Origin: Ruminococcus sp.
GTDB taxonomy: Bacteria > Bacillota > Clostridia > Oscillospirales > Ruminococcaceae
Length of the DNA stretch: 64,000 nt
Direction: 5' to 3'
Assembly: GCA_029060305.1 (NCBI GenBank)
Contig: JAIDUG010000020.1
Location: 1 to 64,000 of the forward strand
Below, one piece after another: positions 41,580-49,402 of the stretch; the first letter of the stretch is position 1; every line of letters starts with the position of its first letter. The position numbers and the translations under genes are program-made. A model generated the notes under the pieces. The model did not search any database, had not been told where the DNA came from, and worked only from the letters and a program-made list of their open reading frames with translations.

Positions 41580-42920
41580 ATGTTTGAACATCAGAAAGGT
41601 CAGGTAATTGAAACAGAATCAGGCGGAAAAGCCGTTGTAATCGATATTATCGGAAAAGGCAGACAAAGTACTGTATACCTTGTTGATTACAAAGGAGAGA
41701 AAATGGCTCTCAAATGGTATGACAGCAAGGTTAATAATCTTGAAAGAATACGTAGTAACATTAAGAGAAATATTGCAGACGGTAAACCTGACAATAATTT
41801 TCTTTGGTGCAGATATATGACAAAAGTTTACAGGCAGACAGGTTCATTCGGCTATCTTATGGAACTTATACCGGACGGCTTTGAACGTCTTTCCGATATT
41901 GTGAGAGGTTACAGAATTGTGAATGATTCCGTTACAGGTCGTGTTATGGAAAAAAAAGTAAGGTTTTCAAGTCTGTACACAATGATTACTGCTGTTATGA
42001 ATATTGTAAATGCTTTCCGTCAGATAAACAAATCGGGAAAAAGTTTTCAGGGACTTGACGACGGAAGTTTTTTTATAAATACTCATACCGGTGACATACT
42101 TGTAAGTGACTGCGATACAATTGCATCACACGGCACTGACCTTGATATACATATCAGACCGGCTTATAAAGCTCCGGAAGTGATTTTCGGAAGTATTCCG
42201 AATGAAATTTCAGATACCTATTCGCTTGCCGTTATTCTTTTCCGACTTCTTTTTAGAGGTGATGCTTTTGAAGGTGAAAAGGTTGTAATGGATGTTTGTC
42301 TGAATGAATCTGAAATTGCAAAACATTACGGCTCAGAAGCTGTATTTGTCTACAGTCCCGATGATACTTCAAACCGTCCTGTAAGAGGTATTCACGACAA
42401 TGTGATAAAATTCTGGAAAGAATATCCGGAATATATAAAAGAGACTTTTATACGTACTTTCACGGAGGGAATAAGTAATCCTGAAAAACGTGTTTCTTTT
42501 GGAGAATGGCAGAATATATTTATACGTCTGCGTTCTGAAATACTTTCGTGCGTATGCGGAAAAAGTCATTTTATTTCTATAATCGGAAATCCTGACGACA
42601 AGACTTTCATATGTCCGGAATGTCGTACAGAGTTTGCGACAATAAAATTCAGCAACAGGATTTTCAGAATGCCCCTCTGCATAGGGAGCAGGATTTTCAT
42701 GTGTGAAACAGACCCCCTTACAGATGATTATATGAGTATAGCAGGTGAATTTGTTGAAAACAAGCTACGTAAAGGTCTTATTGGTATAAAGAACTGTTCG
42801 GGTAAAAAGTGGAGTGTAAGAATGCCTGACGGTATGTTTCATGATGTATTGTCGGGAAAAGGTTTTCCGGTATGGAACGGGCTTGAAATAGATTTCGGTA
42901 AGGTTCAGGCTAAATTCTGA
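41580..42920 (+). CDS. Protein kinase-like protein with C-terminal zinc ribbon
   Basis: A 446-residue protein with a divergent Ser/Thr kinase domain (about 1-330). The glycine loop is IIGKGRQSTVYLV, the ATP-binding Lys is in MALKWYD (Lys45), the catalytic loop is degenerate but keeps Asp and Asn (GLDDGSFFIN), the DFG equivalent is SDCDTIAS, and the APE equivalent is YKAPEVIFG. After it come paired cysteines CVCGKSH and CPECRTEF spaced like a zinc ribbon, then a C-terminal domain. Kinases of this kind accompany TerD stress proteins in many bacteria. It is followed 21 bases later by a PP2C phosphatase gene. Substrates are unknown, perhaps the nearby TerD or AIM24 proteins. Confidence 0.85.
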   Translation: MFEHQKGQVIETESGGKAVVIDIIGKGRQSTVYLVDYKGEKMALKWYDSKVNNLERIRSNIKRNIADGKPDNNFLWCRYMTKVYRQTGSFGYLMELIPDGFERLSDIVRGYRIVNDSVTGRVMEKKVRFSSLYTMITAVMNIVNAFRQINKSGKSFQGLDDGSFFINTHTGDILVSDCDTIASHGTDLDIHIRPAYKAPEVIFGSIPNEISDTYSLAVILFRLLFRGDAFEGEKVVMDVCLNESEIAKHYGSEAVFVYSPDDTSNRPVRGIHDNVIKFWKEYPEYIKETFIRTFTEGISNPEKRVSFGEWQNIFIRLRSEILSCVCGKSHFISIIGNPDDKTFICPECRTEFATIKFSNRIFRMPLCIGSRIFMCETDPLTDDYMSIAGEFVENKLRKGLIGIKNCSGKKWSVRMPDGMFHDVLSGKGFPVWNGLEIDFGKVQAKF

Positions 42921-42941
42921 TTTGAAAAGGTGGAGAATATA

Positions 42942-43838
42942 ATGTTAAGTGGATTCAGCCGTTCAGTAATAGGTGCAAGCCACGTCAGAAAAAATATTGT
43001 CTGTCAGGACAGTTCCGGTTATAGAATAACGGAAAATCTTGCAATAGCGGTTGTAGCGGACGGTCACGGTAGCAGAAAACATTTCAGAAGTCATATAGGT
43101 TCACAGTTTGCAGTGCAGTCGGCAATTGATACAGTAAACAGATTTTGTAGTGACTATAAAAGATTTTCGGCAGAAATGACGGAAAATCACGATTTTATAA
43201 TTCGTAATATCGAAAAACAGATTATTGCAGACTGGCACAGAAAAATTATTGAACACTTTTCGGAGAATCCTGTCAGCAGTGACGAAATGAAAGTTTTTAC
43301 GGAAGAGGAATTTAAGAAAATCCCTGTTGAATCGTATTACGGTACAACTCTTGTTACTGCTGTTATGGGAAAAAATTTCGCATTTGGTTTTCAGATAGGT
43401 GACGGAAGTCTTGTGGCTGTATTTGAAGACGGTGAGACCTCTATGATTATGGACTATGAAGAATCAAATCCGGCTAATATGACGGCTTCTGTCTGCAACC
43501 ATAACGCTTCTTCAATGTTCAGTCATTTCTATGTTGACGGAAAAAAAGTTATTGCTATGTTTGTCTCAACTGACGGTCTTTACACATCTTTCGGAAGTGA
43601 CCGTGATTTTATTGACTATCACACGATAATAGCCAGCAAACTTTATGACATAGATATCTTTGAATCATCAGTGGTAAAAAATATAACCAAAAGAACGCAT
43701 TTCGGGACAGAGGACGATATATCACTTTCGTGTATATATGACAGTGTACTTGTGCAGTCGAAAAATAAGGTTCTCCGTGAAAAGACGGACAAAAACAAGG
43801 CTGTTTCGGGAAAAACAGGAATTGTAAAAAATAAATAA
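42942..43838 (+). CDS. PP2C-family protein phosphatase
   Basis: A 298-residue metal-dependent Ser/Thr phosphatase. Metal-binding residues are visible in AIAVVADGHGSRKHFRSHIG, QIGDGSLVAVF, FVSTDGLYTSFG and GTEDDISLSCIYD; the N-terminal GASHVRKNIVCQDSSGY is typical of the Ter-linked PP2C group. It is encoded directly after the protein kinase and probably reverses its phosphorylation. The ATG at 42942 is chosen because AAAAGGTGGAG stands before it; a GTG at 42930 overlaps that site. Confidence 0.9.
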   Translation: MLSGFSRSVIGASHVRKNIVCQDSSGYRITENLAIAVVADGHGSRKHFRSHIGSQFAVQSAIDTVNRFCSDYKRFSAEMTENHDFIIRNIEKQIIADWHRKIIEHFSENPVSSDEMKVFTEEEFKKIPVESYYGTTLVTAVMGKNFAFGFQIGDGSLVAVFEDGETSMIMDYEESNPANMTASVCNHNASSMFSHFYVDGKKVIAMFVSTDGLYTSFGSDRDFIDYHTIIASKLYDIDIFESSVVKNITKRTHFGTEDDISLSCIYDSVLVQSKNKVLREKTDKNKAVSGKTGIVKNK

Positions 43839-43872
43839 CATATATTCAGGTTTTCTGAAAGGGGCATTTTGA

Positions 43873-44820
43873 ATGGATATAATGAAACTTCGTCCGGCTG
43901 TAAAAGATTACATATGGGGTGGCAAACGTCTTACAGAAGAATACGGAAAGATTTCTGATACTGAGCGTATCTCTGAAACGTGGGAATGTTCCGTACACCC
44001 TGACGGTATGAGTATTGTGACAACCGGAGAACATACCGGCAAAACTCTTTATGAAGTTATATCCGAATATCCGGAATATCTCGGTCAGAATAACAGAGGG
44101 GATTTTCCGGTGCTTGTAAAGTTCATTGACGCAGGAAAAGACTTGTCCGTACAGGTTCACCCCGACGACGTTTACGCACGTATTCACGAAAATGAGAACG
44201 GCAAAAATGAAATGTGGTACATTCTTGAAGCTGACGAAAATGCGGTACTTATTTACGGTTTTGAGGAAGAAATATCACCTGATACTGTACGCCGTGCGGT
44301 TTATGACGGTACTATTACAGATTATCTTCACTATGAAAAAGTACAGAAAGGTGATGTTTTTTATATACCCTCCGGTACTGTTCACGCGATCGGTCGTGGA
44401 ATGGTAGTCGCTGAAATTCAGCAGAGTTCAAATATAACATATCGTGTTTACGATTATGACAGGATTGACGCTGACGGTAAAAAACGTAAACTTCACCTTG
44501 AAAAAGCCCTTGACGTAATGAAACTATGTCCGGCAGAAAAAATAAAGCCTTTCGGGAAATTTGACTGTCCGGAATACTCTGCCGTGACTTTATGCGAATG
44601 TGATTATTTCAGAACAGAAAGAATTATTGTAAGAAAAAAATACAGTTTTGACGTTGACATAAAAACATTCCGGATTATTCTTTTAACGGACGGAGCAGGA
44701 ATTATAGAAAATTCCGGAAAAGCTGTTTCTGTAAGAAAAGGTGACTGTATATTTCTGCCTGCCGGTATCGGTGAAACAACGATTTCCGGAGTAACTGTAT
44801 TCCTGAAAATAGAATGTTGA
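43873..44820 (+). CDS. manA: Mannose-6-phosphate isomerase, class I
   Basis: ManA interconverts fructose 6-phosphate and mannose 6-phosphate. The 315-residue cupin protein shows MKLRPAVKDYIWGGKRLTEE, FPVLVKFIDAGKDLSVQVHP (zinc ligands Gln and His), KNEMWYILEA (Glu), YIPSGTVHAIGRGMVVAEIQ (His, catalytic region) and TYRVYDYDR. It sits 34 bases after the PP2C gene and probably shares its transcript, with an unexplained link to the kinase-phosphatase pair. A terminator follows. Confidence 0.93.
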   Translation: MDIMKLRPAVKDYIWGGKRLTEEYGKISDTERISETWECSVHPDGMSIVTTGEHTGKTLYEVISEYPEYLGQNNRGDFPVLVKFIDAGKDLSVQVHPDDVYARIHENENGKNEMWYILEADENAVLIYGFEEEISPDTVRRAVYDGTITDYLHYEKVQKGDVFYIPSGTVHAIGRGMVVAEIQQSSNITYRVYDYDRIDADGKKRKLHLEKALDVMKLCPAEKIKPFGKFDCPEYSAVTLCECDYFRTERIIVRKKYSFDVDIKTFRIILLTDGAGIIENSGKAVSVRKGDCIFLPAGIGETTISGVTVFLKIEC

Positions 44821-44839
44821 AAAACAAACCTGACATTGT

Positions 44840-44869
44840 AACCGCAAGCGTATGTTTTGCGGTTTTTTA
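44840..44869 (+). terminator. Terminator after manA
   Basis: AACCGCAA (44840-44847) pairs with TTGCGGTT (44857-44864) and is followed by TTTT. Confidence 0.85.
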
Positions 44870-44877
44870 TTGCCGGA

Positions 44878-44906
44878 TTGACATTGAAACGGCATTGTGA
44901 TATAAT
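44878..44906 (+). promoter_or_regulatory. Consensus sigma-A promoter for terD
   Basis: TTGACA (44878-44883), 17-base spacer, TATAAT (44901-44906). Confidence 0.85.
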
Positions 44907-44938
44907 CATTATAACATTACAGGAGGTATATTATTAAA

Positions 44939-45724
44939 ATGGCTTTTGAGATACCTATGAGGAAATCCGCTGTACTTGACAGCAAATCACTTTCAGAAAA
45001 GCGTGGTTTTATGAATGTCCGGCAAAGTCTTGACAGAAATACTCTCAATAACAACGCATTCCGACAAACTCCGCAAAGAACAGTTTCGCCGTCAGCACCG
45101 GTTATGACTACATCGGTAACGCCAGTACGCACTGCACCAGTATTTCCGGCAAGACCTCAGAAAAAGAAACGTAATATTCCGGCAGGAAACGTATTTTTGA
45201 AAAAAGGACAGAAAATTCCGGTAGCAGACCCTTACGGAATAAAAATCGCTCTCGGCTGGGATATACTTGACTCACGCTGTGAACTTGATTCATCAGCTTT
45301 TATGTTGAGAGCAGACGGAAAAGTCCTCAGTGACGATTGGTTTATATTTTACGGACAGACGACAAGTCCCGACGGAAGTGTCAAGTATCTGACAGGGCAG
45401 TCAGATGACGACGCTGTTATGACTGTCGATTTCCGGAAAGTTAATTCCGCTGTACAGAGAATAGTTTTTTCCGTCACAATCTATGAAGCATTTGAAAAAG
45501 GTCTCAATTTCGGAATGACTTCGGACGTTTACGCAAGAATAATAAACAGTCGCAACACTGAAACAGCACGTTTTATACTTGACGAATGTTACAATAACGT
45601 TACCGCAATGGTACTTGGCGAACTCTACCGCTATAAAGGCGAATGGAAATTCAATGCTGTCGGTTCGGGAGTTGCGAGGGATTTGGCAGGTTTCTGTGCA
45701 ATGTACGGCGTAAATCTTATTTGA
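44939..45724 (+). CDS. terD: TerD-family stress protein with disordered N-terminal tail
   Basis: A 261-residue protein. Residues 1-78 are polar and Pro/Ser/Thr-rich. A TerD domain follows: FLKKGQKIPVADPYGIKIAL then GWDI, DDWFIFYGQTTSPDGSVKY, GQSDDDAVMTVDFRKV (calcium-binding Asp cluster), IVFSVTIYEAFEKGLNFG, ARFILDECYNNVTAMVLGEL and YRYKGEWKFNAVGSG. TerD proteins bind calcium and are linked to tellurite resistance, phage defence and envelope stress. It has its own promoter and AGGAGG site, and precedes an AIM24 gene by 15 bases. Confidence 0.92.
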   Translation: MAFEIPMRKSAVLDSKSLSEKRGFMNVRQSLDRNTLNNNAFRQTPQRTVSPSAPVMTTSVTPVRTAPVFPARPQKKKRNIPAGNVFLKKGQKIPVADPYGIKIALGWDILDSRCELDSSAFMLRADGKVLSDDWFIFYGQTTSPDGSVKYLTGQSDDDAVMTVDFRKVNSAVQRIVFSVTIYEAFEKGLNFGMTSDVYARIINSRNTETARFILDECYNNVTAMVLGELYRYKGEWKFNAVGSGVARDLAGFCAMYGVNLI

Positions 45725-45739
45725 AAGGAACGTTTTTTT

Positions 45740-46486
45740 ATGATAAAGTTTGAAACCCTTAACGAATTATGTTTAATGATTACCTGTTCAGGAAGTACGG
45801 GTGACTATGTTTTCACAAAAGCAGGTGCTTTTATTGGCGGAGAGTGTTTCGGAGCGAAAAATTTCAAGTTTACAAAAGTTCTTTTAGGTCCTCAGGAAAA
45901 TGCCGGACGTGCTTTTCTCGGTCAGCTTGCAAGACGTTTTACAGGCGAAAATCTTCCTCTTATGAAAGTAGAATTCAGCGGTGACAGCATTACATATTTT
46001 GCAAACAATCAACAGCACGTTGTTGTCTATCATCTCGGTAACGGTGAAGTGCTGTCAGTCGAAAGTGAAAATATCCTTGCTTTCACGAGAGACTGCGATT
46101 ACAGCGTGAGATTTCTGGGACAAGGTATTATTTCACAGAAAGGCGTAGCAACGTCCACACTTACAGGAAAAGGCAGTGAGGCTTATGTTGCTGTACTGGT
46201 TGACGGTAACCCCCTTGTACTCAGCAACGTCCACAACGGTTCTACACTCGAAGCAGACCCTGACGCTGTTGTATGCTGGGTAGGTGCAGACCCGTCTATC
46301 AAAATGGACGTTTCGTGGCGTAACTTTATCGGACAGAGTTCCGGAGAATCATATATGTTTGAATGGGCTTCAAACTGTCCGGCAACTGTAATCATTCAGC
46401 CTATGGAAAGAATTTCCGGACTTGATATTTCTATGGACGGAAACCGTTCCGGTAGCAGACCCTCAACGCAGAGGAGGCTATACTGA
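45740..46486 (+). CDS. AIM24-family protein
   Basis: A 248-residue strand-rich protein of the AIM24/TIGR00266 family. Recognisable segments are GDYVFTKAGAFIGGECFGA near the start, FLGQLARRFTGENLPLMKVE, VYHLGNGEVLSVESENILAF, SVRFLGQGIISQKGVAT and AVLVDGNPLVLSNVHNGSTL followed by DAVVCWVGADPSIK. Bacterial members often lie beside TerD genes; the biochemical role is unknown. AAAGGAACG precedes the ATG. Confidence 0.9.
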   Translation: MIKFETLNELCLMITCSGSTGDYVFTKAGAFIGGECFGAKNFKFTKVLLGPQENAGRAFLGQLARRFTGENLPLMKVEFSGDSITYFANNQQHVVVYHLGNGEVLSVESENILAFTRDCDYSVRFLGQGIISQKGVATSTLTGKGSEAYVAVLVDGNPLVLSNVHNGSTLEADPDAVVCWVGADPSIKMDVSWRNFIGQSSGESYMFEWASNCPATVIIQPMERISGLDISMDGNRSGSRPSTQRRLY

Positions 46487-46552
46487 TGATATTATATATT
46501 TTCACAGAATTTATTGCCGATATGTGATAATTTAAAAATAAGTGAGAGAATA

Positions 46553-46590
46553 GTCCTCTTTATACGTCTAATATAGGTGAAGAGGGCATT
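46553..46590 (+). terminator. Hairpin upstream of the ECF sigma gene
   Basis: GTCCTCTT (46553-46560) pairs with AAGAGGGC (46580-46587) with one G-T pair, followed only by ATTTTGG. It could be a weak terminator of terD-AIM24 or a leader hairpin of the sigma gene. Confidence 0.4.
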
Positions 46591-46611
46591 TTGGTGGAGA
46601 GGGGGTAGCCG

Positions 46612-47166
46612 ATGGATAACGGTGCAATCAGTTATCAACGTTTTCTTGACGGCGACGATGAAGGAATTGTTGAAATTATCCGTGATTACAAGGACGGACT
46701 GATATTATACCTTAGCGGTATCACTGGTAATATCGTTTATGCGGAAGAAATTATGGAAGATACTTTTTTCAGGCTTGTCACTAAAAAGCCGAGATTTTCG
46801 GGACGAAGTTCTTTTAAGACGTGGCTTTATTCGATAGGCAGAAATTCTGCTATAGATTCTTTGCGTAATAAGTCAAGATTTTCGGATATTCCTGTAGATG
46901 AATATATAAATCTTGCTGACGAACTTTCAATAGAAAGGGACTATCTGAAATATGAACAGAAAATTTTACTCCATAGGGCATTGCAGAAACTAAATCCCGA
47001 TTACAGACAGGTACTTTATCTTATTTTCTTTGAAAATTTCAGCAACTCTGAAACGGCTAAGATTATGCATAAGACTAAAAGACAAGTGGAAAATCTTCTT
47101 TATAGAGCCAAGCAGTCTCTTAAATCAGAGCTTGAAAAGGAGGGTTTTGAATATGAAGTCATATAA
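46612..47166 (+). CDS. ECF-type RNA polymerase sigma factor
   Basis: A 184-residue sigma factor with region 2 (AEEIMEDTFFRLVTKKPRF, then FKTWLYSIGRNSAIDSLRNK for -10 binding) and region 4 (ALQKLNPDYRQVLYLIFFEN, FSNSETAKIMHKTKRQVENL with the helix-turn-helix). AGAGAGGGGG precedes the ATG. The gene downstream overlaps it by 14 bases and encodes a single-pass membrane protein, so the pair has the usual layout of an ECF sigma and its membrane-bound control protein. Target promoters are unknown. Confidence 0.92.
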   Translation: MDNGAISYQRFLDGDDEGIVEIIRDYKDGLILYLSGITGNIVYAEEIMEDTFFRLVTKKPRFSGRSSFKTWLYSIGRNSAIDSLRNKSRFSDIPVDEYINLADELSIERDYLKYEQKILLHRALQKLNPDYRQVLYLIFFENFSNSETAKIMHKTKRQVENLLYRAKQSLKSELEKEGFEYEVI

Positions 47167-48274
47167 AGAAGTGGCAAAAAGCGTTTTTGAACGCCGTGAT
47201 AGGTATTTCGCAGAGAAAAAAAGAAAACGTGCTGTTATACGCCGTACTGTCGCAGTGGGTCTGAGTTTCTGTATAGTTGTTCTTACAGGTGTGGGAGTAT
47301 GGAATAATGAGGAAATAAGAAACGCCCTGAAATTATTCAGCAAAAATGATGACCCTGAGGTGACCATTGTTACAGAACCGGAATCATCGCAAAGTATGAC
47401 CATTGACGGAAAAGATACCACTATACAGCAGGACTTTACCGCAACCACAATACCTGAACAGTCTGAAATAACCTATACAGATACTTCCGTTACCGCTGAT
47501 GACATACAGGTGACTGTTACAGATGAGACTACGGAAATTACGGTTACCGTCACTAATGATACATTTGAGGACAACAGCTACATTGAAAATACTACTACAG
47601 AAACATATTTTACGCCTGTAAATACTGTTACAAATACACTTCCGTCAACTTATACTGTTACTCAGATTAGCGGACTTACAACTACAAACAATACAAATCA
47701 TACGCTTACACGTACAACTACAGAAGAAGTTAATAGAACTACAACCACAAATACAGTTTTGACAGATTCTACTACAACTCAGCTTGACAGTTCTGACTTT
47801 CCCAGCAGTATAACTTATACACGTACTACTACAACTACCAGTACATCAAGACCTATTTATACAACTATAACAAATACAGATTCTGGTGATATATTTACTT
47901 CACGTACTGAAGAAACTTCTGAAGAAAATTATAAAACAACCTCGACTACAAAATATGGGAATCATGTTACTACTAAACCTACTGACTATACGGAAACAGT
48001 TATCCCTACATCTACACGCCCTACATCTACACAGACTACTGAAACGACAGACAATACAGAATCCATTTATGCAACTGCTACTATAACCACCAAACAGGAA
48101 GAACCAACAACGACAATAACAACTACAGAAGAAACAACAACTACTACAACGGCGACTTCTGATACACTTACAGCGACAACGCTTGTTGTTACATACATGA
48201 CAAGCATTATACCATATGAACCGGAATATTCAGATACTACAACGACCGTTACAGTAGTTGACGATGATGAATGA
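47153..48274 (+). CDS. Single-pass membrane protein with Thr-rich exterior, putative sigma-factor regulator
   Basis: A 373-residue protein: 30 cytoplasmic residues, very basic near the membrane (EKKRKRAVIRR), one membrane helix (about 31-50, VAVGLSFCIVVLTGVGVW), then a 320-residue outer region made almost wholly of Thr with Ser, Asn, Glu and Val (TTTTTATSDTLTATT near the end). The ATG at 47153 overlaps the sigma gene and has AAGGAGGG before it. The position suggests an anti-sigma or sensing role, but no zinc-type or RsgI-type anti-sigma motif is visible in the short inner part. The Thr-rich part resembles the GH3 lipoprotein linker and may be glycosylated. Confidence 0.75.
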   Translation: MKSYKEVAKSVFERRDRYFAEKKRKRAVIRRTVAVGLSFCIVVLTGVGVWNNEEIRNALKLFSKNDDPEVTIVTEPESSQSMTIDGKDTTIQQDFTATTIPEQSEITYTDTSVTADDIQVTVTDETTEITVTVTNDTFEDNSYIENTTTETYFTPVNTVTNTLPSTYTVTQISGLTTTNNTNHTLTRTTTEEVNRTTTTNTVLTDSTTTQLDSSDFPSSITYTRTTTTTSTSRPIYTTITNTDSGDIFTSRTEETSEENYKTTSTTKYGNHVTTKPTDYTETVIPTSTRPTSTQTTETTDNTESIYATATITTKQEEPTTTITTTEETTTTTTATSDTLTATTLVVTYMTSIIPYEPEYSDTTTTVTVVDDDE

Positions 48275-48289
48275 AAAACTGATACAAAG

Positions 48290-48321
48290 ATACCGGATAA
48301 TATTTTTATCCGGTATTTTTT
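48290..48321 (+). terminator. Terminator of the sigma-factor operon
   Basis: ATACCGGATAA (48290-48300) pairs perfectly with TTATCCGGTAT (48306-48316) and is followed by a T run. Confidence 0.88.
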
Positions 48322-48332
48322 ATATTAATATA

Positions 48333-48361
48333 TTGAATTATAGTAATAAATGATGTATAAT
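48333..48361 (+). promoter_or_regulatory. Sigma-A promoter for the recombinase-like gene
   Basis: TTGAAT (48333-48338), 17-base spacer, TATAAT (48356-48361). Confidence 0.7.
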
Positions 48362-48386
48362 ATATTTTAGTAAAGGAGTTGATAAT

Positions 48387-49316
48387 TTGCTGAAAATACA
48401 AAAAAGTATTTGTTTTAAGGAACTTGATGATTTTATTACTTACTGTGAAATAGTCAGGAAATTCAGTGAAAGTACTTTATACAACTATTTCAGGGATTTG
48501 ATTATGTTTTTCCGATATATGAAGTTTATAAAAGGTAACTACGGTATGTCGCATTCACTGGAAAATATTTCCATAGAAGATATAGATACAGATTTTCTTG
48601 AAACGATTGATACCGATGATATATACAGATATTTCGATTATCTTACAATATACAGAAAAAATAGTCAGCGTACTTGTCAGAGGCGTTTCGTTGCTATTAA
48701 AATGTTTTTCAGGTATGCTTATCTTACTGCCGGAGTGATTGAAAGAGACCCTGCTGAAGAACTTGAAATGTCCGGAAACAGAAAAAAAACGCTGAAGTTT
48801 ATGGACGAACAAGACTGTATAACACTTCTCAATTCAATAGACGGAAAAGACAGTGAACGTGATTATTGTATACTTGTGATATTCATAAACTGCGGTATAC
48901 GCTTTAATGAGATTGTACATCTTGACAACAATGATATAAATTCAGACGGTACTGTTATAATAAAGGGCAGGAAAGGCATTTTGAGGACGATACATTTCAA
49001 TCAGGCTTGTATGGATGCACTTGATAAATACAGGAAATTCAATGAGGAATTTTTCGAGAGCAGATGTTCTGACCATAATGCTGTTTTTGTAGGAAAAAAT
49101 GGTAAACGTCTTACAGGTCGCTGGATTGAGCAGATTGTCAGGAAACGTATGAATGAAGCAGGATTCGGTGACCGTATTCTCTGTCCGAACAGGTTACGCC
49201 ATACTTCCGCAATTATTATGTATCAGCAGGGAGTTGATACAGGAGTAGTTAAAGATATTATCGGATATAAAGGTCTGAGTGCTACTCAGGTATGTATAAA
49301 AAAACAAAACAAGTGA
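48387..49316 (+). CDS. Tyrosine-recombinase-like protein lacking catalytic residues
   Basis: A 309-residue protein with the two-domain layout of XerC/D-type recombinases: an N-terminal SAM-like core-binding domain (1-125) and a catalytic domain. The first active-site Arg (NCGIRFNEIVHL, about residue 172) and the beta-hairpin Lys (IKGRKGILRTIHF) are present. The box II segment is NRLRHTSAIIMYQQGVD (Asn instead of His, Arg kept). The box III His is Tyr (IIGYKGLSATQ), and the nucleophile Tyr is replaced by Cys303 (TQVCIKKQNK), six residues before the stop. Strand exchange is therefore doubtful. The start is a TTG with AAAGGAG upstream. No att sites, excisionase or cargo are evident. Confidence 0.8.
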   Translation: MLKIQKSICFKELDDFITYCEIVRKFSESTLYNYFRDLIMFFRYMKFIKGNYGMSHSLENISIEDIDTDFLETIDTDDIYRYFDYLTIYRKNSQRTCQRRFVAIKMFFRYAYLTAGVIERDPAEELEMSGNRKKTLKFMDEQDCITLLNSIDGKDSERDYCILVIFINCGIRFNEIVHLDNNDINSDGTVIIKGRKGILRTIHFNQACMDALDKYRKFNEEFFESRCSDHNAVFVGKNGKRLTGRWIEQIVRKRMNEAGFGDRILCPNRLRHTSAIIMYQQGVDTGVVKDIIGYKGLSATQVCIKKQNK

Positions 49317-49327
49317 CAATTGTCACT
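49312..49327. promoter_or_regulatory. Perfect 16-bp palindrome plus extra half-site
   Basis: AGTGACAATTGTCACT is fully self-complementary and overlaps the recombinase-like stop codon. AGTGAC recurs at 49333-49338, just upstream of the next gene's promoter. It may be an operator for the membrane-protein gene or a binding site of the recombinase-like protein. Confidence 0.5.
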
Positions 49328-49348
49328 CAGCAAGTGACATACGACATC

Positions 49349-49377
49349 TTAACAAGGTCTTTTCCTGATGGTATAAT
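49349..49377 (+). promoter_or_regulatory. Sigma-A promoter for the 49403 gene
   Basis: TTAACA (49349-49354), 17-base spacer, TATAAT (49372-49377). Confidence 0.65.
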
Positions 49378-49402
49378 ATACCAAAGGAAAGGGGCTGATT
49401 AT

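Noticed and set aside
48333..49402. Mobile element around the recombinase-like gene
   Set aside because: No inverted terminal repeats, att duplication, excisionase or foreign cargo genes are seen, and the protein lacks its catalytic Tyr.
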